Assembly: GCA_944472135.2 (NCBI GenBank)
Contig: CALYDD020000401.1
Coordinates: 124,001 to 188,000 of the forward strand
Direction: 5' to 3'
Source: Trichobilharzia regenti
Lineage: Eukaryota > Platyhelminthes > Trematoda > Strigeidida > Schistosomatidae
DNA length: 64,000 nt
Made by a program: the position numbers and the translations under genes. The notes below the pieces were generated by a model. It was given only the letters and a program-made list of their open reading frames with translations. It had not been told where the DNA came from and searched no databases. Positions 33,000 through 44,705 of the stretch are shown in pieces (position 1 is the stretch's first letter; the number at the start of each line of letters is the position of its first letter).

Positions 33000-35880
33000 A
33001 TATTTTTTTTGTTCATAAATTACTTGTAATCTCTAGGTAAAAGGGAAGTAATAATATAATCAGGTACACGATTTAGAAACAATCTCCCATTTTCACCAAT
33101 TAAATTATTAACATTAATCAATTAAAAAAAAGAATAGTTTTCACAAGAACAGAGGAAAGAAAAGAAAAGAGAGAAACTATGCTTTTGTCAACGGAATAAG
33201 GGCATAACAATGTAGGCAAATTCAAATATATATATATATGTATAATAAATGGTGAATACCAAAAAGTAAGAAGTCAGTGAAACATATCAGCTGGAAAAAA
33301 ATTCCAGGCAGTAATGTATGTGTATGTATGCGCTTCACAATGATTATTACAAACAAATAAAAAGACTGCCTGAGAGACATAAATCGGAAAGTGAAATAAG
33401 AGAGAGAGTGAGTGAGAGATCAAGTGAAATTTATATGTATCTAATGAAATGAAAAGGTGCAATAAGCAGGCATTGACAACAATTCATTTAACCGACAAAT
33501 CACTGACATTAGTAATTTTAATAATAATAATAATGCCATGATGACGAAGTGAACAAACTGATTAAATGATATGAGAAAGCTACATATAACTGACACCGCA
33601 TCACACCATCGCCACTACACCACAATAACACCAACAACAACAACGACAAAATGAACTATTATCATCTATTTATATGCGTTATAACTAACTAACTACACAG
33701 GAAACAAAAACAAGAAAAGTGTTCAAAGTAGTCATGGTAGTAGTTTGATTGAATTTCTAAATGCTTAAAAACAACAATCTCAATATATGTGTATGTGTAT
33801 ATATTTTGTACATGTGTAAAATAAATTGCAAACCCATAATATATAAAGAGTGAATCAAAACACGTAACCGGGGTTAGCAGCTGTCACCTCTTCTAATTAT
33901 GTGTCTCTACTATTTTGCTTGTTATCTCTAGTGAAAAATGAATGAAATGGTTACTACAACACACAGAAGGTAAGATCAAACGGACACAATCATAATAATA
34001 TTGATAAAATTTTTTTTAGAAAGTAACGTCAATTGACAGCAAAACATAGATAATATGGTGATGATGATGATGATGATAATACTAATAAAAGGCGCCCTGA
34101 AGCGAAAACATACAGAATATAGTGTGCAAGAAAGTGAACTTTTAGTTGAATGTAAATTAATACTACTAATAATTATTATTATATGATAGAGAAATATACA
34201 AATCGTAACAGTAGTGGCGCGAACACTGAAAGTTATGTAATTACAATAGAATATCATCCATACATACACACACACACAAGAAGAGAGAATAGGCGTTCAA
34301 CAAAAGGTGAATGTGTGTGTTAACCATAGAATATACAACTGATAATAATGAAGAAAGTAGTTATACAGCACGCGCTTGATAAGCAAACAAGGAAACGTAT
34401 AAGCAAACAAGGAAATAAAATGAGTTTTCATTAATAAAATCAGAATTAATTTAAAGTAGGATATATATCGACCTGAAGTTATTTTAAACTGCCCAGTCAA
34501 ACGAATAGCTCACGTTTGAGACGAAAGTATATTACGCGATAAGAGGAAATAGGAGAAGGAGGAGGGGGAATGAATAAGTGACAATAGGACATTTTTTCAA
34601 CAACAAAAAAAACAACACTAAGACAATAATACATAATGTAAAAACAGAAGAAAAAAAGTTAAATAATAAGTTATACAAGTATCAAAAAAAAGTAAGGCAA
34701 CGTACGCAATGTAGGTAAGCAGTGAAAATATATGCGTCTACAACCAACAACAACAGTAGTAATAATAATAGTAATGGTAATCATAATATGGAATGATAAA
34801 CTATATGATGAAAGGGTAGAATAAATAAAATGGTCACTACGCACGCTTTGACTACTTTGTTTAACGATGGGAGAATAAAAAATAGGTCAAAAGTAATACA
34901 GTAATAATAATAATAAATTATGAACGGTGGTAAAGGTAGTGTTAAGTTAATAACTGACCATCAAATGAATAATACATTCATACACCTGATAAATTTAATA
35001 AATGAAAGTGCAACAGCTTATATGTCTAATTCCACACTAAACACATAAAGCTAAAAAGGATAGGGGGGATAGCACACAGCTGTGAATTCAAATGAGACAT
35101 ATTTTAAGGAAGGGGTGGGGTGGGTCGGTGTGTATGTGTGGGGGGAGGAATAATTCAATGAATTTGTTAAGTACATGGCTGTTAGTAGTTTATTATTTAA
35201 ATATAATGTTGAATGAATGCACGAAAGACGTCGGAAAATAATTCTTCTAATTGATAAATTTGTGAAAATATTGACAATTTTTCCTGGATATCTATGATAT
35301 AACGAAAACATGCTGAAAGCTGCATCTCAGATCAAGTTGATCCATTCGATGGCAATGATCTGCTCCTGCATGCCTTATTCAACATTTTGAATGGAATGGT
35401 TCGCGGTCATTCTGGTTCCAGATCGACAAGAATAAAAAATTCACCGATTGCTGAATCAATAGTACTTCTCTGCATGTTTTACTGCATTCTAACTGCTGTG
35501 GTGAGCCTTCTGCAGATTATGTTGCTTAAAACATCGTTTATGGTAAACTAACTGACGTTTTATAAGCCATTTTTACACTTTTGTGAGTAGCCCACCATAT
35601 CGACCAAATGTAACGCAACACTCAGTTGTTACGCGCATTTTTGACAAATTCAAACAATAATGGTGCCTAGGATTATATCATATAAATTGTTTTAACTTTT
35701 GCAAAGTGTGTTTACTATCATTATTCCGTTATCCTTCCTTGTATATATATATCTTGTGTCAGTGAAAGATTTTAAACATGCTTACTCCATGTGTACATTA
35801 TTACCATACTGATGATGCCTGTCAGCTGTCATGTGCATTAAAAGACGGTATATTATTATAAGATTCATTTTATTGTTATA
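33000..35880. other. AT-rich intergenic stretch with simple repeats
   Basis: Many short A-rich, (ATA)n, (GAT)n and (CA)n runs and no credible frame. A G-rich run (ggggtggggtgggtcgg) lies at about 35113. Confidence 0.5.
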
Positions 35881-36135
35881 TTAGGAAATTGACTTCAAGC
35901 TTCATTTATTTTCCCAAGTATCTGTAATCCATCCAACGTATATTTGGTTTTTTTGTTAATTCGAAGTCAATATCCCTATATCTCCTGATGTGGTCTATTA
36001 AATCACTAGTTATCAGGTATTTTCCACAAACTAAAGACAAAATGACACCAACCGTAAATCATGTAATTTAAACAATATTTATGCATGCCTTTACAATTGG
36101 TGTATCCTACATAGCAAGGAAAAAATATGTACCTT
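35880..36135 (+). repeat. Dispersed repeat, copy A
   Basis: It aligns in order with 46245-46505: shared gaaattgacttcaagctt / gaattgacttcaagcttt, then atatctcctgatgtg / atatctcttgatgtg, then acaattggt.tgt. The family is unidentified. It lies just before the CR1-like element. Confidence 0.6.
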
Positions 36136-36600
36136 GTTATATTATCTTTACTAAATATGCTTACTAATCTTATGTGTAATTTATCGAATAGATGATGCCT
36201 GTAAACTGGCGTCCTTCATGTACAAAAATGAGAATATATATTGTTATTATATTATTATGTCACTGAACTTCATTGATTATTTTGTTATCATAAAATGCTG
36301 TGACTCATTAGATAGGCTTTAGTTGTGCATGCCTTCTGGTTAAGATTTACCAGAGAAAGCGATTACTCAAAAGCGATAACAGTACCCCCACTGTAACCAC
36401 ATTCAACAACGTGTAAATATGGCATTTTACGAATATTACGTTTTCTACACTGGCATCACTTTGCAACTCGACAAACACTAGGTATTAATAGTGCAAAATT
36501 TTTAAAACAATATTTATTTCGATAAATACATCTGTATCGCGGTACGTTCAACGTTTGCGTTACATTTTTACGTGATTCGTTACATAAAATTTATCTTGTT

Positions 36601-37869
36601 GTAGTACTTGCACAAGTACTACCCCAGTTGAGGGAAATAAAAAACAGTAAGTCAGTAAATGCTGGAAACATCGAAACCAATACCGAGATATCCAAATTAT
36701 CAGATCAGATCAGCGATATCAGATCGCAGGTCTGTGAACTGACACCTCTAACTATCCTCATGAAAACGGCAAACCTTAACAAGCTTGACACAGAATCGGT
36801 AACTAAGGTAGATAACCTCATTAACTTTGTTACCACAGAAGTAACAAAACGACTCGACGCAAAACTGAGTGCTATTGTCTACAACGTTCCGGACAATGAG
36901 GCACTAAAAAAGGTACAGCGCATCTTACTTAGTGAAGCGAAAATGCCTAACTCCAAGACTAAGTGCTACAGGCTGAAGAAGAGTCAACATGAAAAGTGTT
37001 GTCCTATTCGTTTTCAGTTCGAAACACCGGCAGAGACCAGAAAATTCATTCACTCCCAACACACCCTATCGCAAGCCAGAAACTACAAACACATAAAGGT
37101 CGGGGTGGAAAAAACAGTTATAGAAAGGCGCGCACACAACTATCTCACTAAGACTAATTGTGAAATAGGTAATAGGACATTGCAAGCAGCCATTATTCCC
37201 AACCCTGTGAAAGATACAGTAGACCCCACCGCATCACCCCTCTCAAAACACACAGAATTATCCCATCAGAGTGCAACACCAGCCGAAAGGCCACTAGACT
37301 GTAACCAAATAAATAATAAAACCATACCACCCATCACCGCAGAATCTAAAATGCCACTAAATAACCCCAGAAAAAAAGTTAAAACCCCCCGAAATTCGAC
37401 TTTGTCCTCTCCTAGCTATAATTCCATTGGTAAAGATAAGGAAAATATGCCCCTAAATCATACCAACAAAAACAGTGGCAGCTTAAATAAGCCCACACTC
37501 CCCACGGTTAATAGTATTAGCACTCACAACGTGCTAAATCGCACCGTGGCACACACTAATATCCAATGTCACAACGATGTCACCCTAAATAGTACAAGTG
37601 GTAATAGTCAGAACTCGGCTACCAACAACTCAGGGTCTTCAGAGTATGGCACACAAACAAATTTCGACCGGATATATGGTACAAGTCTGCTGGGAACTAA
37701 CCCAAAATGCAGTACACACGAAACCCACACAAGGACACAACTAGCATCAAACAATAGGTGGAATAATAAGCCATGGTCATCACAAGGATCCAATCATTTT
37801 TTATCCCCCGCGTCCCTGTCAGCGTTGAAAAAACAGCTGGTAGGGATGTTAACACTCCTAAACCACTAG
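36601..37869 (+). CDS. ORF1 protein of the CR1-like element, start uncertain
   Basis: The frame is open from before 36601 to the stop at 37869. The conventional start would be a TTG at 36628; the first in-frame ATG comes about 45 codons later, so the real start is unclear. A short coiled-coil-like stretch (ISKLSDQISDIRSQVCEL) is followed by an RRM-like block (SAIVYNVPDNEALKKVQR) and a C-terminal basic block (VGVEKTVIERRAHNYL). Together these make the layout of L1/CR1-type nucleic-acid chaperones that coat the element RNA. The C-terminal half is low-complexity, rich in Asn, Thr, Ser and Pro. Confidence 0.65.
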   Translation, partial: VVLAQVLPQLREIKNSKSVNAGNIETNTEISKLSDQISDIRSQVCELTPLTILMKTANLNKLDTESVTKVDNLINFVTTEVTKRLDAKLSAIVYNVPDNEALKKVQRILLSEAKMPNSKTKCYRLKKSQHEKCCPIRFQFETPAETRKFIHSQHTLSQARNYKHIKVGVEKTVIERRAHNYLTKTNCEIGNRTLQAAIIPNPVKDTVDPTASPLSKHTELSHQSATPAERPLDCNQINNKTIPPITAESKMPLNNPRKKVKTPRNSTLSSPSYNSIGKDKENMPLNHTNKNSGSLNKPTLPTVNSISTHNVLNRTVAHTNIQCHNDVTLNSTSGNSQNSATNNSGSSEYGTQTNFDRIYGTSLLGTNPKCSTHETHTRTQLASNNRWNNKPWSSQGSNHFLSPASLSALKKQLVGMLTLLNH

Positions 37870-40748
37870 TGCTGGCTCCCTCCTTGCATGAAAACAGGAA
37901 CGGTCTAGTGCACCCGTATCCATTGGACACACTTGACACTTGCACAAGTATAGGCCAAATAAAGAACCCTACCCACTTCTGTAACCTAACTAAAAATAAA
38001 AGTTCCTTAGTCTATAGCAAATCCAGTACTCCAACTCCTAATTCTCCACCGAAAACAGCACACAACAACTCGATAGACATAGGTGAGCATGATGCTGGAA
38101 CTCCTCTTAACATAGGATCGTCATGTCCAGCAGAACTACTGGGTGCTGAACCATATTCGGGGCTGACTAACGAACTTAAATACTTCAAATGCTACTTCAA
38201 CTCTCATCTTTACGTAATCCTCATAAATGCTAGATCTGTTCTAAATAAATTGCCGATGCTCAGAGCACTCACAGTAATATACAAACCCCCTGTAATTGTC
38301 ATCACTGAATCTTGGTGTCATTCGGACATTCTGGATGAAGAAATAAGCTTAGATAACTACACACACTTTCGGTGTGACAGGGAAGGTGGTAAGGGAGGGG
38401 GTTGTCTCATGTACTTTCTGAATGCACTTACTGTATCACAGCTAGAAAGTAGTACACTTAACATGCCTGAGACTCTATGGGTTAATGTACACTTAAATAA
38501 CGTAACAGCATTAATTGGATGCTCCTACAGAGCACCTGGCACCTTTAGTAATTACGAGACCCAACTTATTAATACTCTGGAGCAATTAACCGACTTACAA
38601 TACGATCATAAGATCCTATGTGGGGACTTTAACTTACCTGAAATCAACTGGGATATACCCACAGGTCCAACTAAATTTGATAAGTTCTTAGGCACACTGG
38701 ATATACTTGGCTGGAAACAAACTGTCACTACTCCCACAAGAGGTAACAACGTACTAGACTTAATCTTCTGCCACAATATAAGCCCCCTTTCAACGCTAGT
38801 AGGTTCTGAGTTCCCAGGGAGCGACCACAAAACAGTAATGTGTGCACTGCCAATTCCGCTGAGTAGCAATGCATCTCATACCTCCACTTCACAACAAGTA
38901 ATATATAGGAACTATAGTAAGGCAAACTGGGCCTTAGTAGAATCGATGCTAAGATCCTCCAAATGGGATGAATACTTCACTACTGATGACCTATCGAGAG
39001 CCCTAACCATCTTCTACCATAACTCAAACATATGCTTAGATGCTGTCATTCCACTCCAAACACTAAAGGTTTCCCCACACAGAAAGTCATTCATAAAACC
39101 AAAGGATCGTAAGAAACTGAAGAAACTCTCAACAAGTTACTTCAAACACCACGACTTTGGCACTCTAGGTCTAATACTTAAAACCCTTAGCTCCATCACA
39201 CAAGCTCAAGATTTCCGTATGAGAAAGGAAGAACGCATCGCAGTAGCCAGTCCTGCTAGAGTGTATGCACTCACAGAAATCTTAAGGAAGCGAATGAATC
39301 GCAAAAATCACAGCATTTCTCTCCTCATAGACAAAGGCAGGCTATGCACTAACTCTGCAGACATATGTGAACTATTCAACAAAACGTTTGCAGGTAACTA
39401 CCTTAAGCCCTCAGTCCAGCTACTCGATATACACCCTATTACTAACATGGCACAAACTCCAACTCCACTCACACCAAACCAAATTAGCACTGTTGAATTC
39501 ACTTACACTAATATTAACCAAACTATAAGAACCCTCAAAAGTTCAAAAGGTTTCGGTACCGACGGTATATCATCTTACTTCTATAAATATGGTGGCCCTG
39601 ACATTCCTCTACTGCTGCTTAAAATATTCACAATGTCCCTAGAAACCCAAACTTACCCTGACATATGGAAGACAACATTCATTATGCCTAAACACAAATC
39701 TGGCTCGAAAACTGAAGTCAGTAACTACCGGCCAATCAATATCACACCTATAGCATCTAGAATCATGGAGAGACTAGTCAAAGATAACTTAATCAAACAT
39801 ATGCTTAGCTGCAACATCATAAGTCCGAACCAACATGGATTCCTGAAATCCAGATCATGTTTAACATGTCACCTAGACTTCTTCAATTTTGTAACCAGCA
39901 GTCGTGACAGACGGCAACTAGTACTTGTCATCTACTTTGACATTTCTAAGGCATTTGACCGTGTTGACCATTTACTGCTAACAAATAAACTGAACTCCTT
40001 AGGAATACGTGACCCATTATTAGGATGGCTTAAATCATTCCTTAACAATAGGTCCCAAATAGTTAAACTCGGGTCTGCAACCTCCAAACCTAGCCCTATC
40101 ACTTCTGGTGTAGTACAAGGTAGTGTCATTGGACCCCTCCTATTTACACTATACATCAATGACATATGCGCTTGCTTCACGCACGGGAAACCATTCATCT
40201 TTGCAGATGACCTAAAAGTAGCTTATACATTCCAACGTGATGACTTAGGGAACTTCGAGAATGTAGTACAGAAGGAATTAGATAAAATGGCTGCTTGGTC
40301 GTCCCTATGGAATCTCCAATTTAATCTGAACAAATGTGGCTGGATCTGCTTCGGTGCACCCTCAATTGACCTGAAATTAACGCTCCAATCTGCTAACCTA
40401 ACAAGACTCCGAAGTGTCGTTGACCTAGGCTTGAGGTACTCTAGTGACTTGACATTCTCTGAGCAAGTAGCATCACAGACTAGAAAATCGAGGATGCTCT
40501 TAGGATGCATACTCAGGAACTTTCACGACAATGAAGCCAAGCTAATTCTGTACAAAACATGTGTCAGACCACTACTAGAATACTGTCCATTTATTATAAG
40601 CAGCACTCGCACACGCGACAAGCTAAGGATGGAAAGTATCCAACGATATTTTACCTCAAAACTGCTTGGCTACGATTGTAAGAAAGACTACATCTCACGG
40701 TGCATGATCCTAAAACTCGACCCCTTTGGACAAGGCGACTTATTATAA
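37773..40748 (+). CDS. ORF2: endonuclease and reverse transcriptase
   Basis: 991 codons from an ATG in good context (ccATGG). The APE endonuclease occupies about residues 140-370: LINARSVLNKL, VITESW, LCGDFNLPEINW and the catalytic SDHKTV near residue 350. The RT lies at about 600-860: NYRPINITPIASRIMER, IYFDISKAFDRVDHLL, SGVVQGSVIGPLLFTLYIND and FADDLKVAY, with both catalytic aspartates present. It then runs into a thumb region with CVRPLLEYCPFI. The frame stops early at 40748; the conserved C-terminal end follows in another frame. The protein nicks target DNA and primes cDNA from the nick. Confidence 0.85.
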   Translation: MVITRIQSFFIPRVPVSVEKTAGRDVNTPKPLVLAPSLHENRNGLVHPYPLDTLDTCTSIGQIKNPTHFCNLTKNKSSLVYSKSSTPTPNSPPKTAHNNSIDIGEHDAGTPLNIGSSCPAELLGAEPYSGLTNELKYFKCYFNSHLYVILINARSVLNKLPMLRALTVIYKPPVIVITESWCHSDILDEEISLDNYTHFRCDREGGKGGGCLMYFLNALTVSQLESSTLNMPETLWVNVHLNNVTALIGCSYRAPGTFSNYETQLINTLEQLTDLQYDHKILCGDFNLPEINWDIPTGPTKFDKFLGTLDILGWKQTVTTPTRGNNVLDLIFCHNISPLSTLVGSEFPGSDHKTVMCALPIPLSSNASHTSTSQQVIYRNYSKANWALVESMLRSSKWDEYFTTDDLSRALTIFYHNSNICLDAVIPLQTLKVSPHRKSFIKPKDRKKLKKLSTSYFKHHDFGTLGLILKTLSSITQAQDFRMRKEERIAVASPARVYALTEILRKRMNRKNHSISLLIDKGRLCTNSADICELFNKTFAGNYLKPSVQLLDIHPITNMAQTPTPLTPNQISTVEFTYTNINQTIRTLKSSKGFGTDGISSYFYKYGGPDIPLLLLKIFTMSLETQTYPDIWKTTFIMPKHKSGSKTEVSNYRPINITPIASRIMERLVKDNLIKHMLSCNIISPNQHGFLKSRSCLTCHLDFFNFVTSSRDRRQLVLVIYFDISKAFDRVDHLLLTNKLNSLGIRDPLLGWLKSFLNNRSQIVKLGSATSKPSPITSGVVQGSVIGPLLFTLYINDICACFTHGKPFIFADDLKVAYTFQRDDLGNFENVVQKELDKMAAWSSLWNLQFNLNKCGWICFGAPSIDLKLTLQSANLTRLRSVVDLGLRYSSDLTFSEQVASQTRKSRMLLGCILRNFHDNEAKLILYKTCVRPLLEYCPFIISSTRTRDKLRMESIQRYFTSKLLGYDCKKDYISRCMILKLDPFGQGDLL

Positions 40749-41067
40749 ACCTAATATTCTTCTTTAAGGTCCTTCACAAAATATCTTCTCAGGTAACAGG
40801 GACATACAATTCGCACAGGAAGGTTCTTACGATCTGCGTAACCAAACTTCCACAGTGACAACTCATTCTTTTAGGTCAACACTCCGTGAAAACTTCTTCA
40901 CAGTCATGTATTCTAAAATATGGAATAGCCTACCCCTAGATGTCAGAACTTGCTCTTCGGTTACAAGCTTCAAACGCTCTCTATACAGACTGTTTCACTC
41001 TACTGATTATATTAATAAACTATTTACTCCTAGAACGAATCAAGCACTAATCTACTACAGCACCTGA
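40727..41067 (+). pseudogene. Displaced C-terminus of ORF2
   Basis: After a shift near 40727 the reading LIINLIFFFKVLHKI appears. After a second shift near 40820 comes SFRSTLRENFFTVMYSKIWN, then FKRSLYRLF, the usual end of CR1-type proteins. Two frame breaks therefore disable an otherwise open ORF2. Confidence 0.75.
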
Positions 41068-41085
41068 AAGACGCACTTCAACACC

Positions 41086-41454
41086 TGTCAGCAAAGTCTC
41101 ATAAACCGTTAATGCCCAGCTCTCGCTACGCTCGGGCCCACGCTGTTCTTAGAAGATTTCTCAGAAACGCTTAGTTATAACGGACGCAAAAACCAAAACA
41201 CCGATCTGCCGTTTGATATTTGTTTATTGTTACACCAACATATAAAAGGAATAAGCGAACTAAGCAAACTAAGGTCTGTAAACAAATATTACAATAATAA
41301 ATCTCTGTATTACTTCTGACGATGTTTCAATCTTCTTTCTGAACAGCGACCGATGAGACGATGACTGTCGTATTGATGCCTCCGCGAAAATTGGGGAAGT
41401 TGATTTTGAGCAAACAACCAAGAATTGATCGTTCAATCTTCAACTCCATTGACA
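41086..41454 (-). repeat. 3' LTR of copy 2
   Basis: 369 bp. It differs from the other LTR by a small indel (ctctgtatta against cgttgtta) and at least one substitution. Confidence 0.88.
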
Positions 41455-42149
41455 CTCCCCGGCAAAAAAGGGATCCAACCCTTTTTTCCTTCACGACCAA
41501 TGCACGTTGACTTGGATGCCATTGCGAGAACCTGGGTCACACGGACAGAGCTGAAATGGAAAACAAACAGAAAAGCCAACACACCACAAGCATACCCACA
41601 GCACAATCTCACACATCAATGACGACCTGCGCCTCCAGACAGAGACCTCCTCTTGACATCTTGCAACACAATCGCCACTTGCTAGAATGACTCTTGCAGA
41701 ATGCAAAGTGACCATGGCAGCACCTCACGATACTCTACGCACATCCTCTTAATTACTCACTACCAATTACCACTGAAATCGCTTGTCACTCATTCTGCCT
41801 CAGTTCTAGTAGCGGTGACGCATGCGAGCCTCAGTCGTTTACACTCCCGCTCCCCGGCGTGTCGGACCGCAGCTAACAATTATCTCCGTGTGCATTTCAT
41901 TCTCAGCAATAGCCTAGCCTCCCCGGCGTATACGACCCATCTGCTGTCTCTAACATCAATCAATTCATTCATGGATGTAGAAGAGTGGACAAAACTTCAG
42001 AAATAATCACGACGAAAATTTTAACAAAATTACGCAATAACAACAAGACACGAAAACAACAAGTAAACACAATGAATCCAAAATACACCAATTGATATGA
42101 CACACCACACGTATATACAAATAGTACAAACAACCTCGCCGATCATGTC

Positions 42150-42605
42150 TTGGTGGAATTCCTTTGAAGAATTGCAGGACTTACACCAGTACGCCTACAA
42201 CCCTTCTCAGGTTGACGATTGTAATTTGTGGAATGTAAGGACACAAACAAGATTAACCAACAATTACATCAATTGGAACTCACACAACTATTTAACACAA
42301 ACATATGTACAATCAACACATCAAATGTTGTGGATTCTGGCACGACAAACTACCCTTGAAGAACTGTAGGACTTACAGCAGTACGCCTACATTCCTTCTC
42401 AGGTTGATGATCCAAGTGGAAGTCGTCCGGACACAAACAGAATTACCAACAGCTAGATGACAGATGATATCAATTCAGTATATACAATATGAACATATGT
42501 ACAAAATCACACACCAAGCGCACTGGACTGCTCATTGATGCGCTACCCTTTGAAGAACTGTAGGACTTACAGCAGTACGCCTACAACCCTTCTCAGGTTG
42601 ACGCC
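42150..42605 (-). repeat. Three hairpin units of copy 2
   Basis: The same ~190-bp units as at 14501-15000, starting right after the Gag stop. In the unit farthest from Gag, the stem reads TGTAGG...CCTGCA, pairing through a G-U wobble. That is intermediate between the two stem versions in copy 1. Confidence 0.8.
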
Positions 42606-44561
42606 CTAGGTTGGAAAATCGTCGCAGAGTTCATTTGCTGACTTCCTTCTATGAGCTAAATCCTCAAATCTGAACAGTAACACACCCATGTCATTGTATC
42701 GTAGAATATAGATGACGAACAAACACACGGCATATCTCATCAACCAAGTGTAGAAACAGAGTAATTTACACCAAAGATAATAACATTCAAATAGTAACTT
42801 GAAACTAGAAATGCCTTTATTCGTGCAAGTCAATTTAACAATAACTCTCTCCTTTACACTTGGCTTATCCACACTAAACTGACCATTGATATTCGTCCTT
42901 TCAAACGAACTGATACTAGCATAGTCATTGCACAAGATACTTGAGTTGATGGGTGTCTGTTTCATTGTGGATGACAGCACCAACGATGACTGAGTGACAC
43001 AAGGTGATGAACTTAGTGGTGGATCAGAAGCTGTTCTTGTTCGGCTCTCAGATAGTTGTCCAACTGCAAGATTACCACCACTGCTGTCTTTCACTACTAG
43101 TTCGGGTTTAGCACTATCATCTGATGATAGGTGGGCTACACGCTGATCAATTACACTGACTGTCTCACAAGTATGCACACCTTCTGCAACTGCATCTGCG
43201 TTCAATTCTACTTCACGTTGTAGTTGTACAGAACCTTTATTTAACTTAGCAGTAGTAGGCATATCCCTCATCTCATAATGATCAACCAAAGACAACTGTG
43301 AATTATCATGATCATCACCACAATTATTCACTTTACCGTCAACTTCATCATTTTCAAACTCTTTAATAACAGAAGTAGACAATTTTGGTTCCTCCTCACA
43401 AATCCTAAAAGGTTTTATATTTTCACTCTGACTAGTAATACCTTGTAAACTTGTAGGGTCAGAACTGCACTCTGAAGCAGCAACTCTATTCTGTGACACT
43501 CTATTCAACAACGGCTTACCAGTTGCAACTACAGACTTCTTCACCGCACCGTTATCGTCACACAATTCGGAGTCAAACCTGGATTTTACATTTAGCTTAT
43601 CACTGAACTTGCTCACCGGTTCACAGTTCACTTCTGTATGCACCTCTTGCACACGTGTAAAACACAACCGTGTTTGTCTTGCATCTTGTAACCTATCAGT
43701 TGAGGATGTACTACGAAACCTGTTACACTCACTAGGTCTATATGCATTACTAGACATCATGGAGCCTTCTCGATATCCACCTCTCTGAGGCCTACTCGTC
43801 ATCAATGAGTACGTTTTACCCTCAGACTGCTCTATTCTAGGGGTGAGATCTAATAGACTGGAAAACTTGCTCATAGATTGATTGACGCTATCTTTTACCA
43901 GTTTCAGGATATCATCAAACCTTGGCTCGATACCCTCATCCTCCATACGGGAGCTTATCTTCACCCACTTCCTTTGCAGTCGAGTAGGTAGACGTCTTGC
44001 TATTACTTCTAGTATAAAACTCGAGTTGAGGTCACTCATGCAATTCATCGAAATCAATGCATTCTTGTAAATCAGCAAATTATCCAAAAACTCAGTGAGT
44101 GCCTGGGAGTCATCCTGTAATTGACCACCATTACCCTCAACAGCCTCGAATAATTTCCCTGCAATCATCGAGGGTCTTCCAAACCTTTGACGTAATATGC
44201 TCATAGCCTCGTAGTAGCCCTCTTTTGGCTTCATAAACTTACAGCACTGTATAGCTCTTGCAGCATCTCCAGTGCAATATCTCATCAAATACATTAACTT
44301 CAATTCATCATTTAATAAAAAACCACTCAACATGATCTCAAACTCCTTTACAAATTGTAAATAATCAGCCGGGTTTCCATCGAAACACCGTGGTTCAAAT
44401 TTAGGGAGTTTGATGTTCCTATTATCCCTGAACGGCGAAACAGTAACATCAACCATGTCATACTTAACATCAGACACATCGTTACAATTAACAGACAAGT
44501 CACCATGACTTACTTTCCTGTTTGCATCCAAGACACTCTGTCCCTTCTTTGACCCAGGCAT
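42606..44561 (-). CDS. Intact Gag-like protein of copy 2
   Basis: A single 651-codon frame from ATG (MPGSKKGQSV). Residues about 50-250 are the BEL/Pao Gag (DUF1759-type) region with FDGNPADYLQFVKEFEIMLS, MRYCTGDAARAIQCC and SILRQRFGRP. Residues about 250-560 are Ser/Asn/Glu-rich and probably disordered. Residues about 586-625 form a long hydrophobic, Cys/Trp-rich segment that could be one or two membrane spans, followed by a 25-residue charged tail. No CCHC knuckle, protease or RT is present. The frame is kept open over nearly 2 kb although the element carries no enzymes, which suggests selection on Gag itself or recent descent from a selected copy. Confidence 0.82.
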   Translation of the reverse strand: MPGSKKGQSVLDANRKVSHGDLSVNCNDVSDVKYDMVDVTVSPFRDNRNIKLPKFEPRCFDGNPADYLQFVKEFEIMLSGFLLNDELKLMYLMRYCTGDAARAIQCCKFMKPKEGYYEAMSILRQRFGRPSMIAGKLFEAVEGNGGQLQDDSQALTEFLDNLLIYKNALISMNCMSDLNSSFILEVIARRLPTRLQRKWVKISSRMEDEGIEPRFDDILKLVKDSVNQSMSKFSSLLDLTPRIEQSEGKTYSLMTSRPQRGGYREGSMMSSNAYRPSECNRFRSTSSTDRLQDARQTRLCFTRVQEVHTEVNCEPVSKFSDKLNVKSRFDSELCDDNGAVKKSVVATGKPLLNRVSQNRVAASECSSDPTSLQGITSQSENIKPFRICEEEPKLSTSVIKEFENDEVDGKVNNCGDDHDNSQLSLVDHYEMRDMPTTAKLNKGSVQLQREVELNADAVAEGVHTCETVSVIDQRVAHLSSDDSAKPELVVKDSSGGNLAVGQLSESRTRTASDPPLSSSPCVTQSSLVLSSTMKQTPINSSILCNDYASISSFERTNINGQFSVDKPSVKERVIVKLTCTNKGISSFKLLFECYYLWCKLLCFYTWLMRYAVCLFVIYILRYNDMGVLLFRFEDLAHRRKSANELCDDFPT

Positions 44562-44705
44562 TGTTGAACTTGACCCAATTCCAAAAAAGTTCCAGATATT
44601 GCTTGTTCAAAGAGGACTTGACCGGCACCAGGAGAGATGAACGGTGACTATCCAAACTTTCACCAACTGTTTGAATCCGCCAGATCTGTTTCAATCGTCA
44701 GAAAC

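Larger units (their letters stand above)
36592..41085 (+). mobile_element. CR1-like non-LTR retrotransposon, nearly complete
   Basis: ORF1 (to 37869) overlaps ORF2 (37773-40748) by 97 bases in different frames. The C-terminal part of ORF2 continues in two other frames to 41067. ORF1 has no early ATG, so the 5' end is probably truncated or rearranged. The 3' untranslated part was opened at 41085 by copy 2 of the Gag-only LTR element; sequence from 45078 on is probably its continuation. Domain style (APE endonuclease, then RT with FADD, no RNase H) fits CR1/Jockey-like elements. Confidence 0.8.

Noticed and set aside
35790..36230. Hammerhead ribozyme (CTGATGA-like strings near 35810 and 36195)
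   Set aside because: The required second core (GAAA with flanking stem) is not in place; also not found in the SINE copies.
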